Assembly (NCBI RefSeq): GCF_001655675.1
Contig: NZ_LYRP01000043.1
Span: 1-64,000, forward strand
DNA from: Mangrovibacter phragmitis
GTDB taxonomy: Bacteria; Pseudomonadota; Gammaproteobacteria; Enterobacterales; Enterobacteriaceae
Direction: 5' to 3'
DNA length: 64,000 nt
Position 1 is the first letter of the stretch. Every line of letters begins with the position of its first letter. Under the pieces are notes generated by a model. The model was not told the DNA's origin. It searched no databases and saw only the letters and a program-made list of their open reading frames with translations. The position numbers and the translations under genes were made by a program. Below are positions 28,080 through 38,312 of the stretch, piece after piece.

Positions 28080-29068
28080 TACTGCTCTCCTTCAAACCGA
28101 ATGGTCACCGGCATTCCCTGGCGTAGCGTGTCATCGGGGTGGGTAACAATAATACGCAGACGGTAAACCAGGTCGGTGCGCAGGTCCGGCGTTTCGACGG
28201 TTTTCGGGGTAAATTCTGCTGTGGGTGAGACAAAACCAATTTTGCCTTTCCACGGGTTACCGGGGCGGCCATCGATATAAATCAGTACATTACGCCCGGG
28301 CACTGCCTGGCCGAGATTTTTTTCGTCTACATAAGCGCGCACCCAAACCGGGCGGGTTAATGACAACGTCAGCACAGTACTGCCAGCACTTAACATCGTG
28401 CCGGGTTCTACTGCGCGTGTCAGCAGAGTACCACTTGATGGAGCAGTCAGGTCGGTATCGTTTAAATCCAGTTGCGCCTGAGCCAGGGCCGCCTGGGCTT
28501 GCTCCAGACTGGCTTTGGCTTCAGCAATTTCCTGCGGACGATTACCCGCTTTGTACTGGCTGAGTTTATCTTCTGCGGATTTCAGGTTGGCCTGAGCCTG
28601 AATACTTGCCGAGCGGGCATTGGCTAAATCATCGGCGGAGTTGACCCGCTGTTGCCATAATGCCTGCTGGCGTTGATAGTAACGGGTAGCGTACTGGGCG
28701 GCGGCCTGGGCCTGTTTCACTGCGGCAGCGGCCTGGGCGATTTCTTCGCTACGGTAGCCTGCCATCACCAGGTCATATTTCGCCTGTGCGGCGTCTTCAT
28801 TAGCCTGGGCCTGTGCCAGCGCAATGGTGTAAGGTTTTTTATCCAGCATACCGAGTGTTTCGCCTGCTGTGATTTTATCGCCTTCGTCTACATTCAGTTC
28901 TTCAAGACGCCCTCCGACACGAAAGCTCATATTCACTGTTCGAATATCGACATTGCCGTAGAGTGTCAGTGTGTTATCCTGGTGTTGTTGGTACCACCAG
29001 ACACCGGCACCAGCTACAACAAGAATGAATAAAATCACAATTGCAATCAGTGGCTTGCGGTGTTTCAT
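28079..29068 (-). CDS. ybhG: HlyD-family membrane fusion protein YbhG
   Basis: 329 residues. An N-terminal signal anchor ([20 protein letters not shown]), a biotinyl-lipoyl-like half, a long coiled-coil hairpin (about 90-210, rich in [21 protein letters not shown]) and the barrel domain ([18 protein letters not shown]). It links the YbhFSR ABC complex to an outer-membrane channel such as TolC. Lies 11 bp after cecR. Confidence 0.95.
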   Translation of the reverse strand: MKHRKPLIAIVILFILVVAGAGVWWYQQHQDNTLTLYGNVDIRTVNMSFRVGGRLEELNVDEGDKITAGETLGMLDKKPYTIALAQAQANEDAAQAKYDLVMAGYRSEEIAQAAAAVKQAQAAAQYATRYYQRQQALWQQRVNSADDLANARSASIQAQANLKSAEDKLSQYKAGNRPQEIAEAKASLEQAQAALAQAQLDLNDTDLTAPSSGTLLTRAVEPGTMLSAGSTVLTLSLTRPVWVRAYVDEKNLGQAVPGRNVLIYIDGRPGNPWKGKIGFVSPTAEFTPKTVETPDLRTDLVYRLRIIVTHPDDTLRQGMPVTIRFEGEQ

Positions 29069-29079
29069 GCCAGCGTTCC

Positions 29080-29754
29080 TCAGTGTTGAGACAGTCCGTA
29101 TAAAATAAAATCAATATGCGATGCGATAACGTTGCTAATCAGACCAACTTTTTGATTATCAAATTGTGTCCAGCCCATGCGTAGTAAAATGGTTTCGCGC
29201 CCGAGACGAAAGGCGAGGATCTCACCCAGCAATGCGTGGGTATGTAAAATGGTTTCGGTGTCCAGTGGGTCACGCCCACAGTAACAGGCGATTAATGCAC
29301 ACAGGTGATCGTGCATGGGAGCAATAACCTGGTCATGAATCAGTGTGTAAGCGGCTGTGGGGGAAAGTTGTTCGCGGGAAATAAATTTACTCAGGTTGAG
29401 TGTTTCATCTGAGGTCAGTAATTTGCACATATGGCCGCAGGCCAGGTGAATTAACTCGCGTACTGCTGTTTTGTCTGGCTGTTTGCGGGAAAGTAGCTGC
29501 ACAGCGGAAGCGACATGTGGCTGGAAATTATGGCTGATAAAATCAGCTATCCATTGCGCACAGGCCATATACAGTTCTTCTTTTGAACCAAAATAGTAAG
29601 TAATGGCGGCAATATTTTGGCTGGCCTGCGTTGCAATGTCGCGTGTGGTTGCATGCAAACCAAACTCACCAAATTGAGCTATTGCGGCAGTAATTAATTG
29701 GTTTTTAGCGAGTTCACCCCGAGAGGTGACGGGCGTATTCATCGTATTCATCAC
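29080..29754 (-). CDS. cecR: TetR-family regulator CecR
   Basis: 224 residues (YbiH). The N-terminal helix-turn-helix [20 protein letters not shown] is followed by [10 protein letters not shown]; the C-terminal part is the CecR-type effector domain. In E. coli CecR represses its own operon (cecR-ybhGFSR) and the divergent rhlE, and affects sensitivity to cefoperazone and chloramphenicol. Its operator is visible just upstream. Confidence 0.95.
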   Translation of the reverse strand: MMNTMNTPVTSRGELAKNQLITAAIAQFGEFGLHATTRDIATQASQNIAAITYYFGSKEELYMACAQWIADFISHNFQPHVASAVQLLSRKQPDKTAVRELIHLACGHMCKLLTSDETLNLSKFISREQLSPTAAYTLIHDQVIAPMHDHLCALIACYCGRDPLDTETILHTHALLGEILAFRLGRETILLRMGWTQFDNQKVGLISNVIASHIDFILYGLSQH

Positions 29755-29768
29755 CAGAGTCAGTGAAA

Positions 29769-29790
29769 CTTAATCAATCATTTGATTAAG
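29769..29790. promoter_or_regulatory. CecR operator
   Basis: A perfect 22-bp inverted repeat with 9-bp arms CTTAATCAA and TTGATTAAG around TCAT. It lies 15 bp upstream of cecR in the cecR-rhlE divergent region, the position expected for CecR autoregulation and control of rhlE. Confidence 0.75.
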
Positions 29791-30012
29791 TCTATGCCAG
29801 CTTTTGGTATATGGCTACTGGCAGCGTATTATTTTGCAGAAATTTCTGTTCGCGGGAATTTATGCAGTGCAATGGAAAAGCTGTTACACTCCGCCGCTTC
29901 ATGACACTGTGGTTGTGTCACTGTTGTTTGGCTAAGGGTCCTCCTTGCCATTAAAACGACGATCCCTGGGAACTACGCCGTAAACTGCGGGCAGGGTGAG
30001 TGAGGAGTTGTT

Positions 30013-31380
30013 ATGTCTTTTGAATCACTCGGGTTAAATCCGGCAATTTTACAGGCAGTAGCTGAACAGGGGTATAGCGAGCCAACCCCCATTCAACAAC
30101 AGGCGATTCCGGCAGTGCTTGCCGGACGCGACTTAATGGCCAGCGCGCAGACCGGGACCGGGAAAACCGCCGGGTTTACCCTGCCATTGTTGCAGAAGTT
30201 GTCTCAGTCGCCGCATACGGTCAGTGGCAAACGCCCTGTCCGGGCTCTGATTCTTACGCCAACCCGTGAGCTTGCTGCACAGGTTTGGGAAAATGTGCGT
30301 GCTTACAGCAGCCACCTGAAACTGCGTTCACTGGTGGTTTATGGTGGTGTCAGCATTAACCCACAAATGATGAAGCTGCGTGGTGGCGTAGACATTCTGG
30401 TTGCCACCCCTGGGCGCTTGCTGGATCTGGTGCACCAGAATGCAGTCAGCCTGGATAAAGTTGAAGTGCTGGTGCTGGATGAAGCAGACCGCATGCTGGA
30501 TATGGGCTTTATCCATGATATTCGCCGTGTGTTGGCAAAACTACCGGCAAAACGCCAGAACTTGCTGTTTTCTGCAACCTTCTCCGATGAGATTAAACAC
30601 CTGGCATCCGGGCTCCTCAAAAACCCGGAAGTGATTGAGGTTGCACGCCGTAATGCACCTTCAGAGCAGGTGACACAATATGTGCATCTGGTTGATAAAA
30701 AACGTAAGCGTGAATTGTTGTCTCACCTTATTGGCAAAGATAACTGGCAGCAGGTACTGATCTTCACCCGCACCAAATACGGTGCCAACCACCTTGCAGA
30801 GCAATTGAATAAAGACGGTATTAGCGCTGCGGCTATTCATGGTAATAAAAGCCAGGGAGCCCGTACCCGTGCTCTGGCCGATTTTAAATCCGGCGCGATT
30901 CGTGCACTGGTGGCGACAGACATTGCTGCACGCGGTATTGATATTGAATCACTGCCTTATGTGGTTAACTACGAGCTGCCAAATGTACCGGAAGACTATG
31001 TCCACCGTATTGGGCGTACCGGGCGCGCGGCAGCAACCGGGCAGGCTGTGTCACTGGTGTGTGTGGACGAACACAAACTGTTAAAAGATATTGAGCGTTT
31101 ACTCAAACGCCCAATACCGCGTATGGCGATTGACGGCTATGAGCCAGATCCGTCTATCAAAGCGGAACCGGTGGAAGACCGCCAGTCGCGTGGCCGCCGT
31201 GGCGCCGGACAAGGGCGCGGTAGCCGGCCTTCAGCCGGGGCTCCGGCAAAGAAACGCACCTCCCGGCCAGAAAACAGCAATACCCGGCCTGAAAATGCCA
31301 GTGGCAAACCGGAAAAACGCCCGGCAAAACCTCGCCGTTCGCGTGCCCCCAGAAAAGAGAATGGCAGTAACAGCCAGTAG
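30013..31380 (+). CDS. rhlE: ATP-dependent RNA helicase RhlE
   Basis: 455 residues. A DEAD-box helicase that takes part in ribosome assembly and RNA turnover. Motifs in order: Q motif at about 22-29, AQTGTGKT (45-52), [27 protein letters not shown] and HRIGRTGRA. The C-terminal ~70 residues are a basic, low-complexity tail (repeats of RP, GRG, PENAS) typical of RhlE. Divergent from cecR and probably under CecR control. Confidence 0.96.
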   Translation: MSFESLGLNPAILQAVAEQGYSEPTPIQQQAIPAVLAGRDLMASAQTGTGKTAGFTLPLLQKLSQSPHTVSGKRPVRALILTPTRELAAQVWENVRAYSSHLKLRSLVVYGGVSINPQMMKLRGGVDILVATPGRLLDLVHQNAVSLDKVEVLVLDEADRMLDMGFIHDIRRVLAKLPAKRQNLLFSATFSDEIKHLASGLLKNPEVIEVARRNAPSEQVTQYVHLVDKKRKRELLSHLIGKDNWQQVLIFTRTKYGANHLAEQLNKDGISAAAIHGNKSQGARTRALADFKSGAIRALVATDIAARGIDIESLPYVVNYELPNVPEDYVHRIGRTGRAAATGQAVSLVCVDEHKLLKDIERLLKRPIPRMAIDGYEPDPSIKAEPVEDRQSRGRRGAGQGRGSRPSAGAPAKKRTSRPENSNTRPENASGKPEKRPAKPRRSRAPRKENGSNSQ

Positions 31381-31537
31381 TAGCCTGGCGGGCTGGTGTA
31401 AACCTGCCCAGCCATCCAGTTAACTTCCTGCCTGTTGGCCAGCTCCGGTAATTCTGGTGCACAGAATTGCCGGCTCTCTTCCAGTAAACTATTTTGCCCC
31501 AAAAAGCAGTTCAGCCAGCCACGAAAAAATGCCACAA

Positions 31538-31557
31538 TAGTGGTTGTTTATACAGTA
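31538..31557. promoter_or_regulatory. LexA (SOS) box of dinG
   Basis: TAGTGGTTGTTTATACAGTA sits 11 bp before the dinG ATG and is almost the same as the remembered E. coli dinG operator; one half reads TTGT rather than CTGT. So close to the start, it probably overlaps the transcription start. Confidence 0.8.
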
Positions 31558-31568
31558 CAGGAACTGCA

Positions 31569-33752
31569 ATGGCCTTATCCGCGGCACAAAAGGCGCAAAT
31601 TGCCGCATGGTACAAAGCGCTGCAACAACAAATCCCCGATTTTATCCCCCGTCCTCCCCAACGGCACATGATTGCCGAAGTGGCAAAAAACCTGGCGGGT
31701 GACAGCGGCCGGCATTTGGTTATTGAAGCGCCTACCGGTGTAGGTAAAACGCTCTCCTATCTGATTCCGGGTATTGCCCTTGCCCGGGACGAAAAAAAAA
31801 CGCTGGTGGTCAGTACTGCGAACGTCGCGTTACAGGATCAGATCTACAGTAAAGATCTCCCTCTTCTCAGCAAGATTATCCCCGAATTACGTTATACCGC
31901 CGCTTTTGGTCGTGGGCGCTATGTTTGCCCGCGAAACCTGGCAGCGCTCGCCAGCGATAACAGTAGCCAGGGGGATCTGCTGGCGTTTCTTGATGATGAC
32001 CTCACACCGAAAAATAAAGCGGAACAACAGCGCTGTGTGGCATTAAAAAAAGACCTCGACAGCTACAGTTGGGATGGCCTGCGTGACCACACTGATAAAG
32101 TTATTGATGACGGGTTATGGGCGCGCCTGAGCACAGACCGCGCCAGTTGTCTTGGCAGCAACTGCCATTGGTACCGGGAGTGCCCTTTCTTTGTGGCCCG
32201 CCGTGAAATTCGTGAAGCTGAAGTGGTGGTGGCGAACCATGCGCTGGTGTTGGCGGCAATGGAGAGTGAATCTGTATTACCAGAGCCAGATAACTTGCTA
32301 CTGGTGCTGGATGAAGGCCACCATATACCAGAAGTTGCCCGTGATGCACTGGAAATGAGTGCTGAAATCACGCCTGGCTGGAGCCGCCTGCAACTGGACT
32401 TATTTTGCAAACTGGTCAACACCTGCCTGGAACAGTTTCGCCCTAAAACGGTTCCTCCCCTGGCAACACCGGAGCGCCTGGCAAACCATTGTGAAGAAAT
32501 CACTGAACATCTTGCCGGACTGGTTGCACAATTTGATTTGGTGCTGCCAGCCACAGAAGAAGGTGATTACCGTTTCCCCATGGGGGTTTTGCCTGAAGAT
32601 ATCATGGCTCATTGCGAACGCCTGGCAAAACTGACGGATGCGCTGCGTGGCCTTGCCGAATCCTTCCTGAATGATTTAAGTGAACGCACCGGGCAGCATG
32701 ATATTGTGCGGTTGCACCGCCTGATTCTGCAAACCAACCGGGCTTTTGGTCACTTTGAGGCGCAGAGTAAATTGTGGCGGCTGGCTGCAATGGAAAAGGC
32801 CTCCGGAGCGCCAGTATCAAAATGGTTTACCCGTACTTTTCAGGATGGTCAGGCTCACCTGTTTTTCCACTGTGTTGGTATTCGTGTCAGCGATCAACTT
32901 GAGCGTCTGCTGTGGCGGCAAATTCCCCATATTGTGGTGACTTCGGCCACATTGCGTTCTCTGAACAGTTATACCCGTATTCAGGAGCTCACCGGGTTAC
33001 ATGAAAAACGGGGTGATACCTTCGTTACGCTGGATTCCCCTTTTAACCACGTTGAGCAGGGGAGCATTGTGATCCCACAAATGCAAACCGATCCTCAGCC
33101 GGCAACAGAGCGTCAGCATATTGCCGAAATGGCGGCTTTTTTCCGTGAGCAGCTCAAAGCAGGCAAGCACAAAGGGATGCTGGTGCTATTTGCCAGTGGG
33201 CGTGCAATGAATATTTTTCTTGAAGCTGTACAGGATCTGCGCCTGGTGTTACTGGTGCAGGGGGATCAGCCCCGTTACCGGCTGGTTGAACTTCACCGTA
33301 AGCGTGTAAGCCAGGGGGAAACCAGTGTGCTGGTTGGGTTGCAGTCTTTCGCCGAAGGCCTCGATTTGAAAGGTGAACTGTTAAGCCAGGTTCATATCCA
33401 TAAAATTGCATTTCCCCCTGTGGACAGTCCGGTGGTGATTACCGAAGGGGAGTGGCTGAAAAGCCTGAAACGCTACCCGTTTGATGTGCAAAGCCTGCCA
33501 GGTGCCTCTTTCACACTGATTCAGCAAGTGGGTCGCCTGATTCGTAGCCACAGCTGCTGGGGAGAAGTGGTGATTTATGACCGGCGTTTGTTGACAAAAA
33601 ACTATGGTAAAAGGTTGCTGGATGCGTTACCTGTATTTCCTATTAGCCAGCCTGAGCTACCAGCGGTTCTTCGCTCTGCAAAACCGGACAACCCGGAAAA
33701 AAAACGCAGGCGCTCACCTCGCCAGGCTCGGGAAAAACGAGGCAGAGAGTAA
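31569..33752 (+). CDS. dinG: ATP-dependent DNA helicase DinG
   Basis: 727 residues. An XPD-like, Fe-S-containing 5'-3' helicase that removes R-loops and D-loops. Walker A EAPTGVGKT is at 53-61; the four cluster cysteines are Cys120 (GRYVC), 194, 199 and 205 (SCLGSNCHWYREC); the DEAH-like box reads LDEGHH; QQVGRLIRS is motif VI. The frame is open upstream to 31494, but ATG 31569 with AGGA ahead and the MALSAAQKAQIAAWYKAL start matches E. coli, and the longer form would cover the LexA box. Confidence 0.96.
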   Translation: MALSAAQKAQIAAWYKALQQQIPDFIPRPPQRHMIAEVAKNLAGDSGRHLVIEAPTGVGKTLSYLIPGIALARDEKKTLVVSTANVALQDQIYSKDLPLLSKIIPELRYTAAFGRGRYVCPRNLAALASDNSSQGDLLAFLDDDLTPKNKAEQQRCVALKKDLDSYSWDGLRDHTDKVIDDGLWARLSTDRASCLGSNCHWYRECPFFVARREIREAEVVVANHALVLAAMESESVLPEPDNLLLVLDEGHHIPEVARDALEMSAEITPGWSRLQLDLFCKLVNTCLEQFRPKTVPPLATPERLANHCEEITEHLAGLVAQFDLVLPATEEGDYRFPMGVLPEDIMAHCERLAKLTDALRGLAESFLNDLSERTGQHDIVRLHRLILQTNRAFGHFEAQSKLWRLAAMEKASGAPVSKWFTRTFQDGQAHLFFHCVGIRVSDQLERLLWRQIPHIVVTSATLRSLNSYTRIQELTGLHEKRGDTFVTLDSPFNHVEQGSIVIPQMQTDPQPATERQHIAEMAAFFREQLKAGKHKGMLVLFASGRAMNIFLEAVQDLRLVLLVQGDQPRYRLVELHRKRVSQGETSVLVGLQSFAEGLDLKGELLSQVHIHKIAFPPVDSPVVITEGEWLKSLKRYPFDVQSLPGASFTLIQQVGRLIRSHSCWGEVVIYDRRLLTKNYGKRLLDALPVFPISQPELPAVLRSAKPDNPEKKRRRSPRQAREKRGRE

Positions 33753-33755
33753 AGT

Positions 33756-34721
33756 ATGGATTACCGTAAAATTATCAAAGAAATTGGCCGGGGTAAAAAT
33801 CATGCCCGGGATCTGGACTGCGCAACCGCTCAGGCATTATATGCCAGCATGTTACGCGGAGAAGTTCCCGACCTGGAACTGGGCGGGGTATTAATTGCGT
33901 TGCGTGTGAAAGGGGAAGGCGAAAGCGAAATGCAGGGTTTTTATCAGGCTACGCGCGCGCATACAATGCAGCTTTCAGCCCCGGCTGGCAGGCCAATGCC
34001 TGTCGTTATTCCCAGTTATAACGGCGCACGTAAGTTACCGAACCTGACACCGCTACTGGCATTGTTACTTTCCCGGCTGGGTTTCCCGGTTGTGGTCCAT
34101 GGTGTGAGTGATGATCCGGGCAGGGTAATCACAGAAACGCTGTTTGCTATGATGGGTATCGAGGCGGTGCATTCATGCGGCAAGGCTCAGGCGGCGCTGG
34201 AAGGCAATAAACCTGTTTATATACCTGTCAGTGCATTGTGCCCGCCACTGGCTGTTCAACTGGCACTGCGCTGGCGGATGGGCGTGCGTAACAGTGCTCA
34301 CACGCTGGCAAAGTTGCTGACACCTTTTCCGGAAAATGCAGCATTACGGCTCTCGAGTGTATCGCACCCGGAATATTTATCCCGCGTAAGCCAGTTTTTC
34401 CAGTCAGTGGGTGGCCAGGCGCTGGTTATGCATGGAACTGAAGGGGAAGTGTACGCCAACCCATTACGTTGTCCGCAAATAAACTGGGTGAATGCAGCAG
34501 GTGAGCAGGTGGTTTATAGCCGTCAGGCAGAAGTCAGCCCGGCGCCGGTTTTCCCTTCTGGCAAAGACCCTCAACTGACTGTTGAGTGGTTAACACGCTG
34601 CTTGCGCGGTGAAGAGCCGGTGCCGGAATCTATTCAGATTCAGTTGGCATGTTGTTTACTGGCGGCAGCAGAAGTCTCAACGCTGGAAGAGGGTTTACAA
34701 CGGGTGAGGCAATTAATTTAG
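33756..34721 (+). CDS. ybiB: TrpD2-like DNA-binding protein YbiB
   Basis: 321 residues, structurally like anthranilate phosphoribosyltransferase. MDYRKIIKEIGRGKNHARDL at the start and the IPSYNGARKLPNLTPLLALLL segment are characteristic. In E. coli YbiB binds nucleic acid without sequence preference and is SOS-linked through dinG; the phosphoribosyltransferase activity is lost. It starts 3 bp after the dinG stop, so it belongs to the dinG operon. Confidence 0.94.
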   Translation: MDYRKIIKEIGRGKNHARDLDCATAQALYASMLRGEVPDLELGGVLIALRVKGEGESEMQGFYQATRAHTMQLSAPAGRPMPVVIPSYNGARKLPNLTPLLALLLSRLGFPVVVHGVSDDPGRVITETLFAMMGIEAVHSCGKAQAALEGNKPVYIPVSALCPPLAVQLALRWRMGVRNSAHTLAKLLTPFPENAALRLSSVSHPEYLSRVSQFFQSVGGQALVMHGTEGEVYANPLRCPQINWVNAAGEQVVYSRQAEVSPAPVFPSGKDPQLTVEWLTRCLRGEEPVPESIQIQLACCLLAAAEVSTLEEGLQRVRQLI

Positions 34722-34891
34722 TGCAGTGTAAGCATAAAAAAGCCACCGCGTGTGGCCCGGCCACAACACCCGGTTTCAGGCAAAATAGTGGCAGGTATGG
34801 CGGTGGCTGAGCCTGATATTCAGGCAAAAGCAAGGGTAAATAACACAGAGAAGTACAACCCACAGGGTGGGTTTCAGGCATTCCATATAAA

Positions 34892-34922
34892 TTGAGGCCG
34901 GCTCGTGAAGAGCCGGCCTCAA
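34892..34922. terminator. Strong 13-bp hairpin between ybiB and the flavin reductase gene
   Basis: Stem TTGAGGCCGGCTC, loop GTGAA, stem GAGCCGGCCTCAA, a perfect inverted repeat. There is no proper T run on the plus side and only TTTATAT on the minus side, so it may be a structural element of an RNA rather than a classic terminator. Confidence 0.5.
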
Positions 34923-34998
34923 CAACGTTCTGTACAAAAATAGCGATGGTGGACACCATCCGGTGAAACAGGGTGGTTCCGTGCAGGTACGTCTTTTT

Positions 34999-35073
34999 AT
35001 GTCTTGTCTTACTCTGTTGGCGCTATTATCTCAGTCTTTCCCGCCTGGCGGCTATGTAAAAACCTTGTTGTAG
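34999..35073 (+). CDS. Possible 24-residue hydrophobic peptide
   Basis: ATG 34999 to TAG 35071-35073 encodes a short peptide beginning MSCLTLLALLSQSF and ending in YVKTLL. A weak AGGT lies about 11 bases upstream. The hydrophobic start and the hairpin-rich leader recall leader peptides or type I toxins, but there is no family match I know; a chance frame is quite possible. Confidence 0.2.
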   Translation: MSCLTLLALLSQSFPPGGYVKTLL

Positions 35074-35113
35074 TTATTCAAAATAATTGAATCTGGTTGT
35101 TTGTGATAAAAGA

Positions 35114-35743
35114 TTATCTGCGGTCATCGGGCCGGATAAGATCAAATCTTAGTGACTCATCAATCCCGTAGTAAGCACTGGGGCCACCAGCCCGCATAAC
35201 CGGGTGGGCTTTTGCCGTCTGGTAAACCCCGTCTTCCAGCAGGTGAGTGGCAATATGTACTGCGACAACTTCGCCTAATACCAGCCAGGTATTTAGCTTT
35301 TCTTCTGCGGCATTAGTGAGCTGAATGCACTGTGTCAGTTTGCATTCAAAATTGACCGGGCTTTCACTGACACGGGGGACGGGTATTTTGCGGGAAGCCG
35401 CCGGAGTTAACCCGGCAAGCGCGAATTCATCCACTCCTGCAGCAACAGATGCTGATGTTTCATTCATGGCACTGGCAAGCTCGCGAGTGACCAGGTTCCA
35501 GGCAAAGTAGCCAGTACGGGTAATATTTTCCACGCTGTTTTTCCACCCGGAACTGGCGAATCCAATAATGGGTGGCTGGTAGTTGAAGCAATTGAAAAAA
35601 CTGTAAGGGGCAAGGTTGGCAACCCCTTGTTCATTGACTGATGAAATCCAGCCAATTGGGCGGGGGCCAATAATCGCGTTCAGTGGATTATGGGGCAAAC
35701 CATGTCCCCGTTCAGGCTCATAATAGTAGTACTCAGTGGTCAT
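35114..35743 (-). CDS. Flavin reductase-like FMN-binding protein
   Basis: 209 residues of the flavin-reductase-like/flavoredoxin family. The N-terminal NPLNAIIGPRPIGWISSVNE, ANLAPYSFFNCFNYQPPIIG and GYFAWNLVTRELASAMNETS segments form the split-barrel FMN site. No signal peptide or membrane segment. E. coli has other genes (ybiC, ybiJ, ybiX, fiu region) at this spot, so this is an accessory insertion between ybiB and rlmF. The substrate is unknown; no partner monooxygenase lies nearby. Confidence 0.85.
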   Translation of the reverse strand: MTTEYYYYEPERGHGLPHNPLNAIIGPRPIGWISSVNEQGVANLAPYSFFNCFNYQPPIIGFASSGWKNSVENITRTGYFAWNLVTRELASAMNETSASVAAGVDEFALAGLTPAASRKIPVPRVSESPVNFECKLTQCIQLTNAAEEKLNTWLVLGEVVAVHIATHLLEDGVYQTAKAHPVMRAGGPSAYYGIDESLRFDLIRPDDRR

Positions 35744-35858
35744 TTTTTTGCAGCCAGTTAATAACAGGTAACCAACAGGCTAGCACAAGGTATATGGCTT
35801 GCACTTTACCTTGTTATGCTGAACGCGTATCTTACGCGCCCGGACACAAGGAGCCAGG

Positions 35859-36800
35859 ATGAAACAGATTGCTGAAAAAACGCAGTTGCACCCGCGTAAC
35901 CGCCACCAGGGGCGTTATGATTTTGACCGTCTGGTTCAGGCGCTGCCTGAACTGGGGAATAAAGTAATACTTTCACTTCGCGGGGAGAAAACCGTGAATT
36001 TCGCGGACCCTGAAGCGGTTAAAATGCTTAACCGTGCATTGCTGGCGGCGGATTACGGCATTCAGCACTGGAATATTCCTGAGGGTTTTCTGTGCCCACC
36101 AGTGCCTGGCCGGGCTGATTATATCCATCATCTGGCTGATTTACTGGCTCAGACAGGTAAACAGGGGATACCGCACTCAGCCAGTCTTCTGGATATTGGT
36201 ACCGGGGCGAATTGTATTTACCCGCTGATTGGGCAGCATGAGTATGGCTGGCGTTTTACCGGAACGGATGTGAGTAAAGAAGCGCTGAGCCACGCCCAAC
36301 AGATAATTCAGGCAAACCCCGGGCTGAGTACCAGGATTCGTTTGCGCCGCCAAAAAACACCAGGTGCTATTTTCGCCGGGGTAGTTACGAAAACTGACCG
36401 TTTTGATGCCACGTTATGTAACCCGCCTTTTCATGCCTCCGCTCAGGAGGCACTGGAAGGTAATACCCGCAAACGCAAAAACCTGGGGCTTAACGATGCC
36501 ACACCTGCACTCAACTTTGGTGGGCAGCACAGTGAGTTATGGTGCGAAGGGGGAGAACTGGCCTTTATTCGCCAGATGGTGGTGGAGAGCCGCACTATTG
36601 CCCGCCAGGTGTTATGGTTTACTTCGCTGGTATCTAAAGCAGAACATATGCGCAGCATTGAGCATGCTTTGCGTGAAGCTGGTGTGGCTATGGTGGTGAA
36701 ACAGCCTATGTCACAAGGGCAAAAGCAGAGCCGTTTCATTGCCTGGAGCTATCTGTCACCGGAAGAACGGCTTGCCTGGGCGAAGAAATGGGTTAAATAA
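35859..36800 (+). CDS. rlmF: 23S rRNA m6A1618 methyltransferase RlmF
   Basis: 313 residues (YbiN). A SAM-dependent N6-adenine methyltransferase acting on A1618 of 23S rRNA. The SAM loop [15 protein letters not shown] is at about 109-123, and the catalytic NPPF is in [25 protein letters not shown] and [13 protein letters not shown] are family marks. ACAAGGAGCCAGG precedes the ATG. A shared terminator separates it from the convergent glnQ. Confidence 0.95.
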   Translation: MKQIAEKTQLHPRNRHQGRYDFDRLVQALPELGNKVILSLRGEKTVNFADPEAVKMLNRALLAADYGIQHWNIPEGFLCPPVPGRADYIHHLADLLAQTGKQGIPHSASLLDIGTGANCIYPLIGQHEYGWRFTGTDVSKEALSHAQQIIQANPGLSTRIRLRRQKTPGAIFAGVVTKTDRFDATLCNPPFHASAQEALEGNTRKRKNLGLNDATPALNFGGQHSELWCEGGELAFIRQMVVESRTIARQVLWFTSLVSKAEHMRSIEHALREAGVAMVVKQPMSQGQKQSRFIAWSYLSPEERLAWAKKWVK

Positions 36801-36803
36801 CTA

Positions 36804-36836
36804 AAAAGGGCAGAGCCAGTCGTGGCCCGCCCTTTT
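36804..36836. terminator. Terminator between rlmF and glnQ
   Basis: AAAAGGGC (36804-36811) pairs with GCCCTTTT (36829-36836), with an inner GCCA/TGGC stem. A and T runs on the two sides suit both convergent genes. Confidence 0.7.
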
Positions 36837-36854
36837 GCTCTCAGTATACTGAAT

Positions 36855-37577
36855 TCAGGAAACGTGTTGCAGAAACTCCTGCAAACGCTGGCTTGGTGGG
36901 TTTTCAATAAGCTCTTGTGGATTGCCGTCTTCTGCAATACGACCTTTATCAATAAAGATCAGGCGTGAGGCGACTTTTTCTGCAAACCCAACTTCGTGTG
37001 TAACGATAACCATCGTCATACCTTCTTCTGCCAGGTCCTGCATTACTTTAAGCACTTCATGGCGTAATTCAGGATCCAGTGCAGAGGTGGGTTCATCAAA
37101 CAGCATCATTTTCGGTTTAACTGCCAGTGCCCGGGCAATGGCAACACGTTGTTGTTGGCCGCCAGACAGCTCAGACGGGTAATGATGCGCCCGTTCTGCC
37201 AGCCCTACTTTCGCCAGCAAGTCTTTTGCCAGCGCTTCAGCGTCTGGTTTGGACATACCGCGTACCCGGGTTGGGCCAAACATCACGTTTTCCAGCGCAG
37301 TTAATTGTGGGAACAGGTAGAACTGCTGGAACACCATTCCGGCTTCCTGGCGAATCAGGCGTTCGTCTACTTTGGGATCATTAACCTTCAGGCCATCAAC
37401 AAACAGCTCGCCGCTGGTTATCTCTTCCAGTTTGTTAATGCAACGCAGCAAGGTGGATTTGCCAGAACCAGACGGGCCAATGATAACTACCACTTCACCC
37501 TGGTTAATTTTTAAATCGATATTATGCAGCACCTGGGTTTGCCCAAAATGCTTGGATACATTCTTAAATTCAATCAC
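36855..37577 (-). CDS. glnQ: Glutamine ABC transporter ATPase GlnQ
   Basis: 240 residues, as in E. coli. Walker [10 protein letters not shown], signature LSGGQQQRV, Walker B MMLFDEP and the switch His in VTHEVGF are intact. It energises high-affinity glutamine import with the GlnP membrane dimer and periplasmic GlnH. Its ATG overlaps the glnP stop by 4 bp; last gene of glnHPQ. Confidence 0.97.
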   Translation of the reverse strand: MIEFKNVSKHFGQTQVLHNIDLKINQGEVVVIIGPSGSGKSTLLRCINKLEEITSGELFVDGLKVNDPKVDERLIRQEAGMVFQQFYLFPQLTALENVMFGPTRVRGMSKPDAEALAKDLLAKVGLAERAHHYPSELSGGQQQRVAIARALAVKPKMMLFDEPTSALDPELRHEVLKVMQDLAEEGMTMVIVTHEVGFAEKVASRLIFIDKGRIAEDGNPQELIENPPSQRLQEFLQHVS

Positions 37578-38233
37578 AGGATTTTCATCCTTTTCTCAAA
37601 GCGACGCAGGATAAAGCTCAGAACAAGAGTAATGATGAGATAGATAACCGCAACAGCACTCCAAATTTCCAGTGCCCGGAAGTTACCGGCAATAATCTCC
37701 TGGCCCTGACGGGTCAGTTCGGCTACCCCAATGACTATAAACAGTGAGGTATCTTTAATGCTGATAATCCACTGGTTACCCAACGGTGGCAACATACGGC
37801 GTAAAGCCAGAGGCATAATGACATAGCGAATGGTTTCCCTGCGGGATAAACCTAATGCCAGGCCTGCTTCACGGAAGCCTTTATGAATAGACAGCACCGC
37901 ACCGCGGGTGATTTCTGCAATATAGGCACCGGAGTTGATCATAATCGTGACAACAGCTGCTGTCAGGGGGTCAATACGCAAATCCTGGAAAGCCATTGGT
38001 AGTGCAAAGTAGATAAACATCACTTGCACGACAATTGGCGTACCGCGAATAACTTCAATGAATACCAGTGCGATGAGGTTAGCGATTTTACCGCCGTAAG
38101 TACGGGCAAAACCTGCTGCCAGGCCAATGATTAAGCCGCCAATTAACCCGAGGACGGAGATCCACAATGTTAATTTTGCGCCTTCCATTAAGGCGGGTAT
38201 GGCAGGCCAGATGGCGCTCCAGTCAAACTGCAT
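37574..38233 (-). CDS. glnP: Glutamine ABC transporter permease GlnP
   Basis: 219 residues, the E. coli length, with five transmembrane helices of the HisMQ family. The EAA loop that docks on GlnQ is [22 protein letters not shown]-like at about 140-160. It follows glnH after 79 bp containing a hairpin, which likely sets the lower level of permease relative to binding protein. Confidence 0.96.
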   Translation of the reverse strand: MQFDWSAIWPAIPALMEGAKLTLWISVLGLIGGLIIGLAAGFARTYGGKIANLIALVFIEVIRGTPIVVQVMFIYFALPMAFQDLRIDPLTAAVVTIMINSGAYIAEITRGAVLSIHKGFREAGLALGLSRRETIRYVIMPLALRRMLPPLGNQWIISIKDTSLFIVIGVAELTRQGQEIIAGNFRALEIWSAVAVIYLIITLVLSFILRRFEKRMKIL

Positions 38234-38267
38234 GATGGGTTCCTGTTACCGTGTTTTTTAAAAATAG

Positions 38268-38293
38268 CAGGGGCGACCGAAAGAGCGCCCCTG
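38268..38293 (-). terminator. Intercistronic hairpin between glnH and glnP
   Basis: CAGGGGCG (38268-38275) pairs with CGCCCCTG (38286-38293). On the coding strand it is followed by CTATTTTTAAAAA, an imperfect T run. It probably stabilises the glnH message and attenuates reading into glnPQ. Confidence 0.6.
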
Positions 38294-38312
38294 AGACTGC
38301 TTTATTTTTTTA

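Larger units (their letters stand above)
34722..35113. other. Hairpin-rich intergenic region, candidate structured RNA
   Basis: 392 bp with several inverted repeats in a row: AGCCACCGC/GCGGTGGCT (34741-34749 with 34800-34808) enclosing TGTGGCC/GGCCACA (34751-34765); GCCTGA/TCAGGC at about 34811-34825; AACCCAC/GTGGGTT at about 34858-34874; a 13-bp perfect stem TTGAGGCCGGCTC/GAGCCGGCCTCAA (34892-34922); and GATGGT/ACCATC (34945-34960). Read on the minus strand the outermost stem runs into TTTTTT, a plausible terminator. The plus strand also has a 24-codon frame at 34999-35073. I do not recognise a known RNA family. Confidence 0.45.
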
